NCBI GenBank assembly: GCA_940337035.1
Contig: CALNHX010003587.1
Coordinates: forward strand, 1-64,000
Length of the DNA: 64,000 nucleotides
Direction: 5' to 3'
Source: Agriotes lineatus
Lineage: Eukaryota; Arthropoda; Insecta; Coleoptera; Elateridae
Each line of letters opens with the position of its first letter. Position 1 is the stretch's first letter. The notes beneath the pieces were generated by a model, which saw only the letters and a list, made by a program, of their open reading frames with translations, was not told the DNA's origin and searched no databases. The position numbers were made by a program, and so were the translations under genes. Below are positions 24,056-35,040 of this stretch, piece by piece.

Positions 24056-26137
24056 GACATGTTTATAATTTGTAATCTAAAATAAGAAACTGGCCTCAAA
24101 ACTACAAATTTGTTAACTAGTGTGTATACTTACACCAAACTCAAATACGTTATTTAGTGAAGTAATTTTTGCAAAAGATATGTACGCTGAAACCACAGAA
24201 CAATAACTGAAACTGGCTGTAAACTTCGTACAAATCCTAAAAGCACAACGCAGGGGCGGACTGGGACTAAAAGGCCCGGGATGCTGGGTGTCTGAGGGGG
24301 CCCGCTCGAGGTAGTGCGGTATACCTCGGGGTTGGGACGAAGCCCCAGCCGCCGGAGGCAATATCGCCGAAGCCGAATTTTTTTTTCGCTGGCGCGATAC
24401 ATTTTATGGCCTAAAACGCTATTTTAGGAAGCGATTAATAGGCGCCAACTAGTAACAACCACCTACTAGTAACACTACCCGAGCGCGCAATTCAAATCTT
24501 GCGAAAATTATATTCGACAAAGGCCTACGACCAATAATGTAACTCGCAAGTACCAAATTGGCACTCACAACCAGCAAGCTTGTGAGTGGATTTGGCAAGA
24601 GGCAAGGTGGCGGTCAGCGGCGATCTCAATGTACTGAACTATAATATAATTTCTTCTCGCGGCGTTCCTACAATTAATATCAAACCTCAACTTATAAGTC
24701 AAAATGTAATAGCTCTCTCTTTGAAGCACTATTACATATCAAATTAAATATACCCTTTTTCTAATTATCACAAAGAAGCAGTATCAGGTATAGCTCACTT
24801 ATGTACTTACCTTACTTCTTAATGTAATAAATAGTAATTGATGCATCTCATAAATCAATTTGACATTTAAAATGATGTCATATGATTATGGTTTTTTCAA
24901 GCCTCGACTAGTAAGCTTTACAAGCAATGGGACTCATAAATCCCAGCTGAATGAGTAAATTTTCAACTAACAACTTTCTCTTGTAGTTAAAGATTGAATT
25001 ACTTTCAAAATATAATAACTATTTGATTGAATCAAATATAAGTTTCAGGCACTACACAAAATTAAATTCGTACTTTCAGTTTGTTAGTAGCACATTGAAG
25101 TTTGATCTGACATTACAAAATAAAATACAAATTGTCAAAAACAATTTAATCGAATATTAAGTATGTCCAAACTTGATTTAAATTAAAATTTTAAAATAAC
25201 CTAATTCCAAAATGTAAATTTTAAAATATAATGATCGAAAAACGTCGAGTACTCGAATCACTATTAAATTTAGAAAAATAATTCTTCTAAATCAATTTCT
25301 AAATATAATTACAATTATCTTAATAATTAGCCGCACCAAACTTGCTGTATAACTTCTTAATATTTCGTAATAAATGGGCACTAACCTTCCGATTGTCTAT
25401 CTTGTACCTGAATACTCTATTTCAGCTCCTAACTGGATAGATTCTAGTCAGCAAACACCTCCTCGGGTTGTTCCCGACCAAATCAAAGCTCGTTGTACCT
25501 CTTTGAAACCTCTATTATTTGGATAGACACAACATACCACAACACTCACTTTCACTGATTTTACTGGCTTCGTAGTAAAATACCACGTTAAATGGAATCA
25601 AACGATCTTGAATTTTATATTTGAATAATATCTGTTACTTAAAGTCAAATTTGATCATAGAGAATACTATATTGCTACCACTTATTAAATCATCAATGAT
25701 TCTTCTTCACAATTAATGGGAATTTAACCCTTAACGTGACTATTTCTCGTAGATTATCAATTCAAGTTATTTTATTACTACTAAACATAAACAACCCTCT
25801 GGTTTCCCTTTCAACCCCACCAGTTAAAACATACAACTGTTACATCACATGATATGCATTAGAGATCTGGATATTATTTAAATTAAATGTGTCATTCATA
25901 CGGTATGCTGCATTAAGCATGGGTCACACGATCATTTTTTGCATCAAATTTGCTTGTCATACACCAATGATGACGTATTTCATGACGTCAGCCTCATAGT
26001 TGTCAAACATTTCTAAAAAATAGGACGGGCTCTATTTCGGTGCAACTTTTTCACGCGATTCTGCGCAGTGCGTGTAAGTGGTATTTCACGGTTCAGGGTT
26101 TTTAGGTTAAGAACGCATTTTTACTTCAAAAATAGCC

Positions 26138-26278
26138 ATGTCTTGGACGCGTGAGCAAGTGTCGGCCCTAATAGACGCCTATCAACAAGAGGAGGCCTTG
26201 TATATCGTAAAAGACCCCAGCTATCATAACAAGCTAGCACGGAATGAAGCTTTGTCTCATATTCGTGTCGGTTTTTGA
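26138..26278 (+). pseudogene. Truncated MADF/Myb-like accessory protein of Harbinger
   Basis: 46 codons from ATG at 26138: MSWTREQVSALIDAYQQEEA, then LYIVKDPSYHNK. This is the beginning of a MADF/trihelix domain (Trp then LI..Y....LY..KDP.Y.NK). The frame then runs into antisense transposase sequence and stops at 26276-26278. In Harbinger elements such a protein partners the transposase; here only the N-terminus remains. Confidence 0.75.
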
Positions 26279-26506
26279 AATTGTGTTGGTGTTTTGTAAA
26301 CACTCTTTCATCCATCCTCAAATAATTTTTAAAACTACCACCATCTTCACATTTCAATTCTGTGTGTACCATTGATAACACCCCCCGTTCTTGGTCACGT
26401 CGTTGTAACCACTTGTGGGCCACACTTTTCGAGATTTTCGCTGTTTCTTATTACACAACGCTAGACCTAAACCTACTAACGACAGGATAATCACTTGCTC
26501 TTCCAT
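26253..26506 (-). pseudogene. Truncated, frameshifted Harbinger transposase (HARBI1-like)
   Basis: ATG at 26506 (MEEQVIILSLVG). A frameshift near 26424 joins the basic linker to WLQRRDQERGVLSMVHTELK and FKNYLRMDERVF, the conserved 'FHTL..EL..D...F..YLRM....F' start of Harbinger transposases. A further shift gives SKTDTNMRQSF, the conserved segment before the catalytic core. The DDE domain is absent. Confidence 0.8.
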
Positions 26507-27942
26507 TTTGAAACAAAAATAAACGTTAACAATTCGTGCCTTTACAGCAAACCATAACCTCACAATAACAGCTGATTCTAATAGTTGCACAACAAGTTTG
26601 ATGGTGTGACCACCCTGTTTGATAGAGAGAATCAAACATTGTTGTATGACGTCACGGAAAGTGTTTGACAAGCAAATTTGATCCAAAAAAATGATCGTGT
26701 GACCCATGCTTTACAGAACATTTTGATTGGATCATGCATTGCATAACTTTTTAATAATCATCTTATTGAATAGGTACATATATCTATATATATATATAAA
26801 AATCAATCGCCGTGTGTTAGTAACGCAAAAACTCGAAAACGACTTAACCGATTTAGATGTTTTTTTTTGTTTTGTACGTCTTACTCCCGAGGTGGTTTAG
26901 CAGAAAAGAAAATTAGGAAAAATTCAAAGGGAAAGCCGGAAAATTGAAAAATATCAAAAGTGTGTTTTTCTATACACTGTACGAGTTTCTATTTGCAGTC
27001 ATACTTTTATGATTCTGTGCTTAATGGTTTGAAGGGTTTTCCCCATCATGTCATAATCCAAAACAAGGTTTGCCGTTTCAGCTAGTTGATGTATAAATTA
27101 TATTTTGTTGCAGTCTTTTGTGATCCATCGGTATTAATGTTTTTAAGTTTATGGTAATTACCACACAACAAACTACTTTTTATTTTTCTTATCTTCTACG
27201 TTTCGAAAGACTAGGCTCTCATTCTCAAGAAGATTAGGGCATAAAAACAGAAATAGAATCATCAAAAATACTTCATAGACAAACAATATATAAATATATA
27301 TGAATGAAACTATATATATCCTCATTGTGTAAGTAACATCATTTTGTTTATTCAAATTTAGACTGGGGTTCACTGCCAACGCAAGCGCTTGTTCCCTGCT
27401 TTCTGGTAGAGTTCCTATATGTACTAAGAGTTGAGCCATTGGATCCACAAATCAAGGACCATGTGATATAGCAAAGATATATTTCAGTTGTTTCGTTTGA
27501 AAGAAGTATGCATAAAGTTTAAAATACGCAAAAATCAGGTAATCCATGGTTTGTGGATCCAAAACAAGTCATCCTACATGTCCCAACTCTTTCATATACA
27601 GGGACTCTACTTTCTGGTTGTCAACCGCGGCACGTGCTATTTCAAATACTAATCAGATGGGGTTTGGATTTTTTTAGCTATACACAAAGAAGTATTTACA
27701 TCAATAATATATTTCTGGTGCTGTGGGATTTGGGGGCCCCTAAAGAGCTATTTTTAATTACATTTTCATAATACATGGATTACAAAATTATTGCGGGGCG
27801 GGAGTCCCGGGGCCAAAATGTGCCTGTGTAAACGTGCTAGTTGCGTTGCATTTTAGTTTAAAGCCTGCGGGCCCGGACAGCCCAAGGGCCCGGGATGCGA
27901 TCGCATCCCGGCATCCCTAGCCAGTCCGCCCCTGGCACAACG

Positions 27943-28467
27943 AATGAACGCCAATGATACATTTCAAAGTCAAAATATAACACTGCACGTGTAGCCAACA
28001 TCAAATAGTTAAAATAATTAGGGCCAAAGTAATGACCACTCAAAAACGTTCGATTATTTCTGGAGGTTTTGTATATTTTTTATGGGAATATGTTGGTTCC
28101 TTAATACTTCATTTGCATTTCTTATATCAACATTAATGAAAGAGTCCTAAAAACAAAATTCGCCATCGGTTACCTGACAGTATAAGAAAATAAGAACACC
28201 ACAAAACCCATAGAGCTAAATAATAAGATAGCATTTTGACACAACCATCAGCTTCAGACATTCCTTCATTATAGTTGTCTATGGTATTACGAGGCTGTGC
28301 TGAAAAGTTGCCTTCGAAGTATTTCCCAAGGAGTCAATGAAGCTACTGTTTCTAAAACAAATACCAAAATATTCTCTAATTCATCATCAACAACGTTATA
28401 TGAAGGCGTGTTATTTATGTACTCGACCTAATCATGAAAGAAAGAACGTAAGAGAACAAAAAATATA
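27943..28467. other. Unannotated stretch
   Basis: No motif-bearing frame or matched terminal repeat was seen. Confidence 0.35.
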
Positions 28468-28741
28468 TTTTCTACGATCGTGTCAAGATGACAACTTTTT
28501 GCACTGTTTCTAGTGTCGAAAGCGACGTTTGTAGCACTCTTAATATTAGCACTCGAAAACGTCTTATTCGCACGTTGCCATTGGAGGCGTGTTTTAATTT
28601 AGTGTTTGTGTGTTTTAATACTAAATTAAAACACGCTTTGCCGTAAGTTTGAATGTCAACATAACTAGAATATCTAACACAATGTGACGGAAAAAGTGTC
28701 ATCGAACTAAGTTTTTATATTTCTGCCACGATCGTAGAAAA
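28468..28741. repeat. Large hairpin j
   Basis: Outer arms TTTTCTACGATCGTG and CACGATCGTAGAAAA are exact. An inner perfect arm pair, GCGTGTTTTAATTTAGT with ACTAAATTAAAACACGC, lies at about 28586-28636. The rest pairs only in part; several CTCG/CGAA motifs are scattered in it. Confidence 0.75.
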
Positions 28742-28994
28742 GATAGTTTTTATTATACCTGCATCAGAATCGCCGTTTAAAGCACGCCTGAGCGTGCAAA
28801 ACAGGCGATTAAAGCTCGCCGAGCTTTAAAGGTTGTCAAGGAAACGATTAATGCAACAACGGATGTGGACGCGACAAAAATGTAAACAATTCTAGTAACT
28901 ATAGTAGCAATATTATTATGCCCTTTCGATTTATCAAGACAAAAATTATTTCTAAGTTTTTATTGCGTAATTTATTTCCAGTATTGTAGGTATA

Positions 28995-29137
28995 ATAAAA
29001 AATAGCGTAAAGTATTCGTGGATAACTGGTCTTTAAAACACTTGCTAAATTTTGAGTACTCCAGCTACGCCGTCGTGCTCGAAAACTCGCGTATGTTTTA
29101 AAGACCTTGTTATCCACTCATACTTTAATATACTATT
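28995..29137. repeat. CTCG-type hairpin l with AATATACTATT end
   Basis: GTGGATAAC...ggtctttaaaaca pairs with tgttttaaagacc...GTTATCCAC. The core has ctccagctacgccgtcgtgctcg, with GA/TC mismatches in the stem. The right end is ctttAATATACTATTATG, and the left end (aatagcgtaaag) is its rough inverse. It abuts hairpin m. Confidence 0.6.
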
Positions 29138-29270
29138 ATGATACACGTGTATAAGAGCCATTAAAGCACTAGCGACGTTAACAGTACTCCGCTAGCGCGT
29201 CGTGCTTTTAAACTCGTCGCACGTGTTTTAAGGGCGTACTTATACACTAGTGTCATAATATACTATTTTA
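29128..29270. repeat. CTCG-type hairpin m with AATATACTATTTTA end
   Basis: Outer text AATATACTATTATGATACACGTG on the left faces CACTAGTGTCATAATATACT on the right; cttatacac/gtgtataag and the ttaaagcac/gtgctttta segments pair. Overlaps the end of hairpin l by the shared AT-rich boundary. Confidence 0.55.
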
Positions 29271-29444
29271 CACAACTATATTCAACATTAATACACTTAA
29301 TCCAACTCAGCTCTGTAAATTCACATTCCTGAATTATAGTCTGAAGCCACGATGAAAACCGTTTCAAATCCAACGCTTCTTTCAAGCTCTGGATCGTCTT
29401 TGAGTATACTTCTCCATTGATTATAGTACCATTTACCATTACAT

Positions 29445-29515
29445 AGTGCTAATTATTTATTTATATATTTTTGAGCCCTTTTCTATTTATTCTCGCGCCG
29501 CCTATGGTTTCGCTG
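29445..29515 (-). repeat. Short leader fragment related to the RTE-like LINE
   Basis: tagtgct...atttatttatatatttttga.cccttttctatttattctc matches the leader next to ATG 22231 (tagtgctatttatttattta...cgcccttttctatttactctc). Only about 65 bp is shared, and similarity is lost after the ATG. Confidence 0.5.
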
Positions 29516-30313
29516 ACCTTGTCGAGAAACTTGTTAATCTGTTGTTTTGCTGTGTCAATGTATCTTCGCTGTTAATTAGGTAGTTAAAATATTTAGTTTG
29601 ATTTAACCCGATTTCACTTTACACTTTTATATTTTATTTAATGTATTTTCCGTAATCGTATCGAATTCCAAATTTCATACGGTGTCGTTTAATGTGATAA
29701 TTCACGGATTTACAAGGTTTATTATCGCCTCGCACACACCGAACGACCGCTCTGCTTGGCTTACCAAACTCAACTCCCGTTCTCTTTTCTCTCTTTGTTA
29801 ACTTCTCCCTCATCATTTATTTCTGCTTCTGTAATTACCCATAAAAATAAAATGCAAATGATGATGTTTAGAAGTACTTCTAGAGCAGGTGAGAATATTA
29901 TTGATTGTCCACCCCCACTGTTCAGGATTAAAATTATTACCAAGCCAATTCGGTATCTGATAATACACTCAACTCAAATGTTGGTGAGCGGATGCGGCAG
30001 TAGGAGGAAGCTACGACAATTTCACAGTGGTGTTGTCTTGTTGACTTTGTTGTACACGATGCGATGTCGACATGGCCATTAATTGTTAGTATACTAGAGT
30101 TAGTACCAGCACCAGATATTTTCTCTCGGGTGGGTGGGTAATCGTTTTGGGTGGCAGTTTTTTTTTAAATACGCCTTCCAGTAATAAAGCTGGTCCAAAT
30201 TTCTCAATTACCTCCGTTTTACAGGGGACATGCACCGCCATGTCTAGAATATTGTATACCCTCTCTAATAATGTTTTTGACACTTGTAAAGGTAATCGTT
30301 TACATTTTGAATA
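29516..30313. other. Unannotated stretch
   Basis: No recognisable coding region. The 108-residue open frame at 29756-30082 has no known motif. Confidence 0.35.
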
Positions 30314-30560
30314 TACAGTGTGTCCGCAGATTGAGTTCACATAAGGTGTAAATGACACATTTTTTTGAGTTAAATGCTAATATTCTTGGAATCACTCCTG
30401 CTTGTTTTCAAACTAAGATTTTGAGAAAATTAATCACATTAATTAATATACAGGGAGCTTTTAGAATGGAGTTTTAAAAAATTGTCAAGAACAAAACTAC
30501 CATTATTAGAAGAGCTATCAAAAAAAAAGTATTAAGGAAAGTTGTTTAGAATTGAGAGTA

Positions 30561-30803
30561 ATGTCAGACTTTCAATTTTCAGACAAATCGGCCTACTTTG
30601 ATTTTTAAAATCTTTTTGGAGTTTTTATAACAGCCTATTTATCGTGGCTGTAGGAGGCACTGTTACTGGTTTACGAACTAAGATGTTTAAGAAAACAATA
30701 GACTGCCTCGTACGGCCACGATAAAAGATATGTTGGTATAAAAAATTTAAAAAAATATTAAAATCAAAGTAGCCGATTTGTCTGAAAATTAAGAGTCTGA
30801 CAT
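30561..30803. mobile_element. Palindromic MITE (ATGTCAGAC ends)
   Basis: atgtcagact...aattttcagacaaatcggc...tactttgatttt pairs with aaaatcaaagtagccgatttgtctgaaaatt...gtctgacat; inner arms through ggctgt.ggaggca.tg/ca..ctgcctcgtacggcc. Nested in the 30314-31468 element. Confidence 0.8.
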
Positions 30804-30808
30804 CCTTT

Positions 30809-30996
30809 GGGCCGGTTGCAGAAAGCAATGTTAAGTCTGGTGTTAGCTAACGCGACGTCAAAATGAACAAAAACGAATCAAATCTTAAATGCTTATGGTA
30901 ACTAATACATTAGTAAACAAAATTTGATGCGATTTTGTTCACTTTGACGCGATGTTAGCTAACACCAGACTTAACATTGCTTTCTGCAACCGGCCC
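30809..30996. mobile_element. Palindromic MITE (GGGCCGGTTGCAG ends)
   Basis: GGGCCGGTTGCAGAAAGCAA to the exact reverse complement at the right end; the arms continue tgttaagtctggtgttagctaac/gttagctaacaccagacttaaca. TTT lies on both sides, possibly a 3-bp duplication. A Helitron begins 4 bp after its right end. Confidence 0.85.
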
Positions 30997-31000
30997 TTTA

Positions 31001-31241
31001 TCTAATAGACTTGTCTGTCCGGGACGCTGGTCCGTCCGGGATGCTGTTTCAGCAGCCAAACCGTAAGAGATAGAGAAAAAAGTTATGAAAGTTATATGTT
31101 TGGAATGGTCATGTCAGGTCAGGAACCAAATTTCAATCACGTGATTTTAAAAAATATTATTGTTTTTATTTAATACGCGTTCTATTTGAAAGACGGTCTT
31201 TTTGTTTTATTAAATGAGACATTTGTCTCACTGGTTGCTAG
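31001..31241 (+). mobile_element. Non-autonomous Helitron, copy A
   Basis: Starts TCTAATAGACTTGTCTGTCC after an A and ends ...CTAG before a T (ggttgCTAG|T). The 3' hairpin GAGACA-TT-TGTCTC lies 9 nt before CTAG. 5'-TC, CTAG-3', a subterminal hairpin and A|T insertion without duplication are the Helitron signature. The body (gctgtttcagcagccaaaccgtaagagatagag) matches copies B and C. Confidence 0.85.
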
Positions 31242-31668
31242 TTACTCTTAATTTTAAACAACTTTCCTTAATACTTTTTTTGTTATCTCTTCTAATAACG
31301 GTAATTTACTCTTGACAATTTTTTAAAACTCAATATTAATTAATTTGATTGATTTTCTCAAAATCTTGGTTTGAGAACAAGCAGGAGTGATTCCACGAAT
31401 ATTAGCATCTAACTCAAAAAAAATTGTTATTTACACCTTATCTGAACTCAATCGGCGGACACGCTGTATATATAATGGATTATGCGCTTTGTTGCAAAAC
31501 TTAGCAGTGTGTTATTTACTGAATACTTGGTCGTGCGTAAAAAACCTATATAATCTTTTTTATAGAGAATTTTCTACCCTAGTGATTTTCCAGTTCAATA
31601 TCTCTAAAATGTATTTTTTTTTAAAGTTAACTTCAACTATTTTGAACGGTTTCTGTAGAATTTGTATT

Positions 31669-32190
31669 TTTTGACAAATGCTTAAAAATTAAAAAACAAA
31701 TTTTTGACTAATTATAAGATCACTGTAAAAGGAAGTTCAACAGGTGGTGGTTATTTTATATATTTTAACCCAGAAAATCAAGTCACCTAGTTATAATTCT
31801 GTGAAATTTTCCCAGTTAGCTTTAAATTTTACAGGCTTGTGCAACTACTTGTGTAATAAAGCAATTCAATACCTTGTCAAATTTTAAGCAATATGGCAGG
31901 GTTACGTAAACCAAAAAAATGACAAATCAGCCACTCTAAACAAAAAAAAAATATAAAAATTGGAACCAAAGAGTTAAAAAAAACCATATCGACGGGCAGC
32001 AGCAACCCTGAGACATAAGAACTGAAAATGGAGCTGAAGAAGCCTTAAATCGCTTTTTTTCTATAATTTTTACCATCAATTTTCAAACAACCCAAAGTCG
32101 TCCTTTCGAAAAGCCGCCTCTAGTGTAAAAATATATTACACGGGACTTTTTACTCTCTTCCATATTCATGTGATTCGGAGCAGATTCATC
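31669..32190 (+). repeat. Dispersed repeat E, copy 1
   Basis: ttgacaaatgcttaaaaatt...ataagatcactgtaaaaggaagtt and aatttttaccatcaattttc...aaaagccgcctct...tctcttccatattcatgtgattcg recur at 34799-35040. Between these blocks this copy holds about 300 bp that the other lacks. No coding signal. Confidence 0.7.
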
Positions 32191-33765
32191 ATCATCAAGC
32201 CTTGCAATCCATAGAAGAAGACGTAAAATCCATTTTCTGAGGTGGATCACTCCTCTACTGTTTCCATTATAAACATTTGTGTGTCCTGGCTTTCTCGACT
32301 ATTTCCTTCCATTTTTTCCTGTCTCTACATACATTTTCCAATTTTTCACCTTCATCACTTATAAATCTTCTTCGATGTTGTCCTACCATCTTATTCTTGG
32401 CCTCCCTCTTCCTCGTTGTTGAAGTGGTTTCCAGTATGTTATTCTTTTTATTATATCCATTGGTGTCCTTCTCATGATATGCCGTAACCATTTTAGACGT
32501 GCTTTTATGTGCCTAATTATATTTTCTCCTTCTAATACTTTTTCTATCTCCTAATTTGTCTTTGCCCTTCTTTCTCCCTCTTCTGTCACCTTTGGCCCTA
32601 GTATTGTTCTTACTAGAAATCTTTCTAATTATTTCAGTTGATCTTCCTCCAGTTTAGTTAGTTGGTCTTATCAATGTCTTGTAGATTGTTATTTTTGTTG
32701 CTTTAGTTAGGTTTTTGTATTTTAGCAGTGGTTTGTTAATACTGTAAGATTTGATTCCTTTCTGGATCCTTTCTTTTACTCTTTCATTTTAGTTTCCTAT
32801 TAGTACTCCTAATGAATGATGTGACATTTTCGAAGGTGTGGTTGTGTATTTTTAACAGTCTATCTGTGGTATTATTCCATCTGTAGTTCATGTATTTTGT
32901 TTTTTGGTCGTTTATCTGTAAGCCTAGCTTTATTGCTTCTTTGTTCAATCAGGATGTCTAGCAGATATGGCATTCAAAATTCCCGTATAATTCCCGTATT
33001 TTCCCGGTCATTTTATTGGGATTCCCGGATACTTTCTGGTCTTCCTGTCTGACTTTTTCGTATATTCATTAAAACAAAAAAAAACAACAACGACCTGTCT
33101 TCGCGCGTTCCGTACATTTTTGCAATTATTCCGGATAATCCGAAAATTTTTACGAAAATTTCGCTTATTATTTCCGTAAAATGGCAAAAATTATTGCAAA
33201 TTCCCTTTGATACAAAAATTCTCGGTTGCCTAAGAAATTCCCGCATATTTCCCGCATTTTCAAGGGTACTTTCAAATTCCCGGTTTTCCAGGAATTCCCG
33301 GTCGCTAGACACCCTGTCAGTCTTTGTATTGCATGTATTAGATCCTCTTTTGTCTAGCTACTATTGGTAAGTCATCTGCGTACGCTATAGTTTGAAATTG
33401 ATCTGTTATAATATTTTTGTTTAGTTTTGCTTTGTGAATAATGCTTTCTAGTGCCAAGTTGAAGAGCATCGGGGATAGCGCGTCTCCTTGTTTTACTCCT
33501 ACATTTACGTCGAACTCTTCCGTTTTTGTACCTTGGAACTGTCCTTTTGCTTTTGTATCTTTGAGACATACTTCTACTAGTTGTATTATTTTTACTGGTA
33601 TTCCCAAAAGTTTCAGTTCTTGTATCAGTAGCTTTCTATTTACTTTGTCAAAAGCATTTTTGAAATCTATAACAATTATGTGTATGTTTCGGTTGTATTC
33701 CAAAGCTTTTTGACAAATTTGCTCTTCACGTGTATTTCGTCGAAACTGCAAAACATTTCCCATTT
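32190..33765 (-). pseudogene. RTE-like LINE fragment, reverse transcriptase to C-terminus
   Basis: From 33763: QKALEYNRNIHIIVIDFKNA (with FDKVNR following), then VGVKQGDALSPMLFNLALE and the catalytic box IAYADDL, typical of RTE reverse transcriptases. A 367-bp MITE interrupts it just after YADD (32950-33316). Downstream, LGLQINDQKTKYM and the C-terminal KLENVCRDRKKWKEIVEKAR continue with many frameshifts. A short (ATG)n-type tail (atcatcatcaa) ends it at about 32190. 5'-truncated and dead. Confidence 0.85.
32950..33316. mobile_element. MITE inserted in the RTE-like LINE
   Basis: Ends CAGGATGTCTAGC and GCTAGACACCCTG are inverted. The interior is full of 'ATTCCCG' units on one strand and few on the other. 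CAGGGTGTCTAG-type ends resemble hAT MITEs, but no 8-bp duplication was found. It splits the RT reading frame after the catalytic box. Confidence 0.7.
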
Positions 33766-33834
33766 AACCAAATCTCCATCTTCAATGATAAGAAAGTTAC
33801 CCATGCAATCCCACTTGATCTGGGACACACTGTA

Positions 33835-34140
33835 CATATAAGTTTTGTGTACTATCTAGATACGACAGAAGCTTTTGAAGAAAATTGCATAACCAGAAGT
33901 ATGGTGTTTACTCTTGTGATTTTTGTTTGTTTTTTATTTTTTCAAAAATGGCTCGAACGATTGTTTTCAAACTTTATGTTTTTATTACATTTTTAATGTG
34001 TATTTATGTGAGATAGGTAATTTTCTAGTTGAATTCCTCTAAAATGGATTTCTTTTGTTTTTTTCCTATTTTTTTATTAACTCCTATTTTATATAGAGCG
34101 CCCAGTATATTATTACAATTCAGCTTAAAATTTTAGAGAA
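33835..34140 (+). repeat. Dispersed repeat F, copy 1
   Basis: ataagttttgtgtactatctaga.gcgac...agcttttgaagaaaat through tcagcttaaaatt.tagaga matches 49930-50240 closely. It has no ORF of note. In both places a CTCG hairpin region follows. Confidence 0.8.
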
Positions 34141-34746
34141 AATCGTACGACACTCATTAATGACCAATAGAAAAATTAGATCACGAGCTGTAACTAAGAC
34201 AACAACAAAATTTCTTGGAAATTTTTTGTAGGTAGACTACTTCTTTTTAGGGTTTGTATCGTTACGATTTTCTTACCGAATCTGCATTCGAGCATTAATT
34301 CATATCCGGAAATTATTTTTCGTGTAATCCAACAACGTCCTAATGTGCCCTCGCGTCCCGCTCTGGCAAATTAATACGACGTTGTTGGAACGCACTCAAA
34401 AAAATTTCCGGAAAGAATTAATGCTCTTATGAGATTATATGTGAAAATCGTACGACACTCATTAATGACCAATAGAAAAATTAGTTCACGAGCAGTAACC
34501 AAGACAACTAAAAAATTTCTTGGAAATTTTTTGTAGGTAAACATTGCTTCTTTTTAGGGTTTGTGTCGTTACGATTTTCTTACCGAATCTGCATTCGAGC
34601 ATTAATTCATATCTGGAAATTACTTTTCGTGCATTCCAACAACGTCCTAATTTGCCCTCGTGTCCCGCTCGGGCAAATTAATACGACGTTGTTTGAACGT
34701 ACTCAAAAAAAATTCCGGAAAGAATTAATGCTCTTATGAGATTATA
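34139..34746. repeat. Tandem duplication of about 304 bp, each unit with a CTCG hairpin
   Basis: gaaaatcgtacgacactcat...gaattaatgctcttatgagattatatgt occurs twice head to tail (about 34139-34442, 34443-34746) with few differences. Each unit ends in a quasi-palindrome: gagcattaattcatatc.ggaaatt...ccaacaacgtcctaat against attaatacgacgttgtt...aattccggaaagaattaatgctc. In unit 2 the core is TTTGCC-CTCG-(TGTCCCG)-CTCG-GGCAAA (CTCG 34657-34660 and 34668-34671). Unit 1 has CTCG facing CTCT. Confidence 0.9.
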
Positions 34747-34798
34747 TGTGAAAATTTGTCTCTTCATCTAACGTTCTATTTTGTACGGTTTCCGTAGA

Positions 34799-35040
34799 AT
34801 TTGCAATTTTTGAAAATTTTTGACAAATGCTTAAAAATTAAAAATCAAATTTTTGGCCAATTATAGGATCACTGTAAAAGGAAGTTGTGTGCGTGTATCA
34901 CACCAGATCTTTTCCATAATTTTTACCATCAATTTTCAAACAACCCAAAGTCGCTCTTTCAAAAAGCCGCCTCTGGTGTTAAACGATATTACAGGGAACT
35001 TTCTACTCTCTTCCATGTTCATGTGATTCGTAGCAGATTA
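34799..35040 (+). repeat. Dispersed repeat E, copy 2
   Basis: Matches the two conserved blocks of 31669-32190 but lacks the 300-bp middle. Confidence 0.7.

Larger units (their letters stand above)
25916..26710. mobile_element. PIF/Harbinger deletion derivative
   Basis: Terminal repeats AGCATGGGTCACACGATCAT and its reverse complement (tgatcgtgtgacccatgct), continuing imperfectly through atcaaatttgcttgtca. The target TTA is duplicated (25913-25915, 26711-26713), the hallmark of PIF/Harbinger. It keeps the starts of both Harbinger genes on opposite strands and lacks everything between. It is nested in the hAT element. Confidence 0.9.
24251..27934. mobile_element. 3.7-kb non-autonomous hAT-type element
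   Basis: Terminal inverted repeat CAGGGGCGGACTGG at 24251 and CCAGTCCGCCCCTG ending 27934, each followed inward by GC-rich text (gcccgggatg). A perfect 8-bp target duplication, GCACAACG, flanks it (24243-24250 and 27935-27942). A CAGGG start plus an 8-bp duplication is diagnostic of hAT. No hAT transposase was recognised inside. The interior holds a Harbinger element (25916-26710), a short (TA)n run near 26778-26800, and an inverted pair near 27388-27455 and 27545-27620 (gttgagccattggatccaca against tgtggatcc...caact). Confidence 0.9.
30314..31468. mobile_element. DNA element with about 240-bp terminal inverted repeats
   Basis: Starts TACAGTGTGTCCGCAGATTG and ends with the reverse complement (caatcggcggacacgctgta), with TA on both sides. 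The arms stay paired inward through ggaatcactcctgcttgtt, gattttgagaaaat and gtattaaggaaagttgttta (left arm to about 30560, right arm from 31242). Three elements sit between the arms: two palindromic MITEs and a Helitron. No transposase is visible. Confidence 0.85.
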
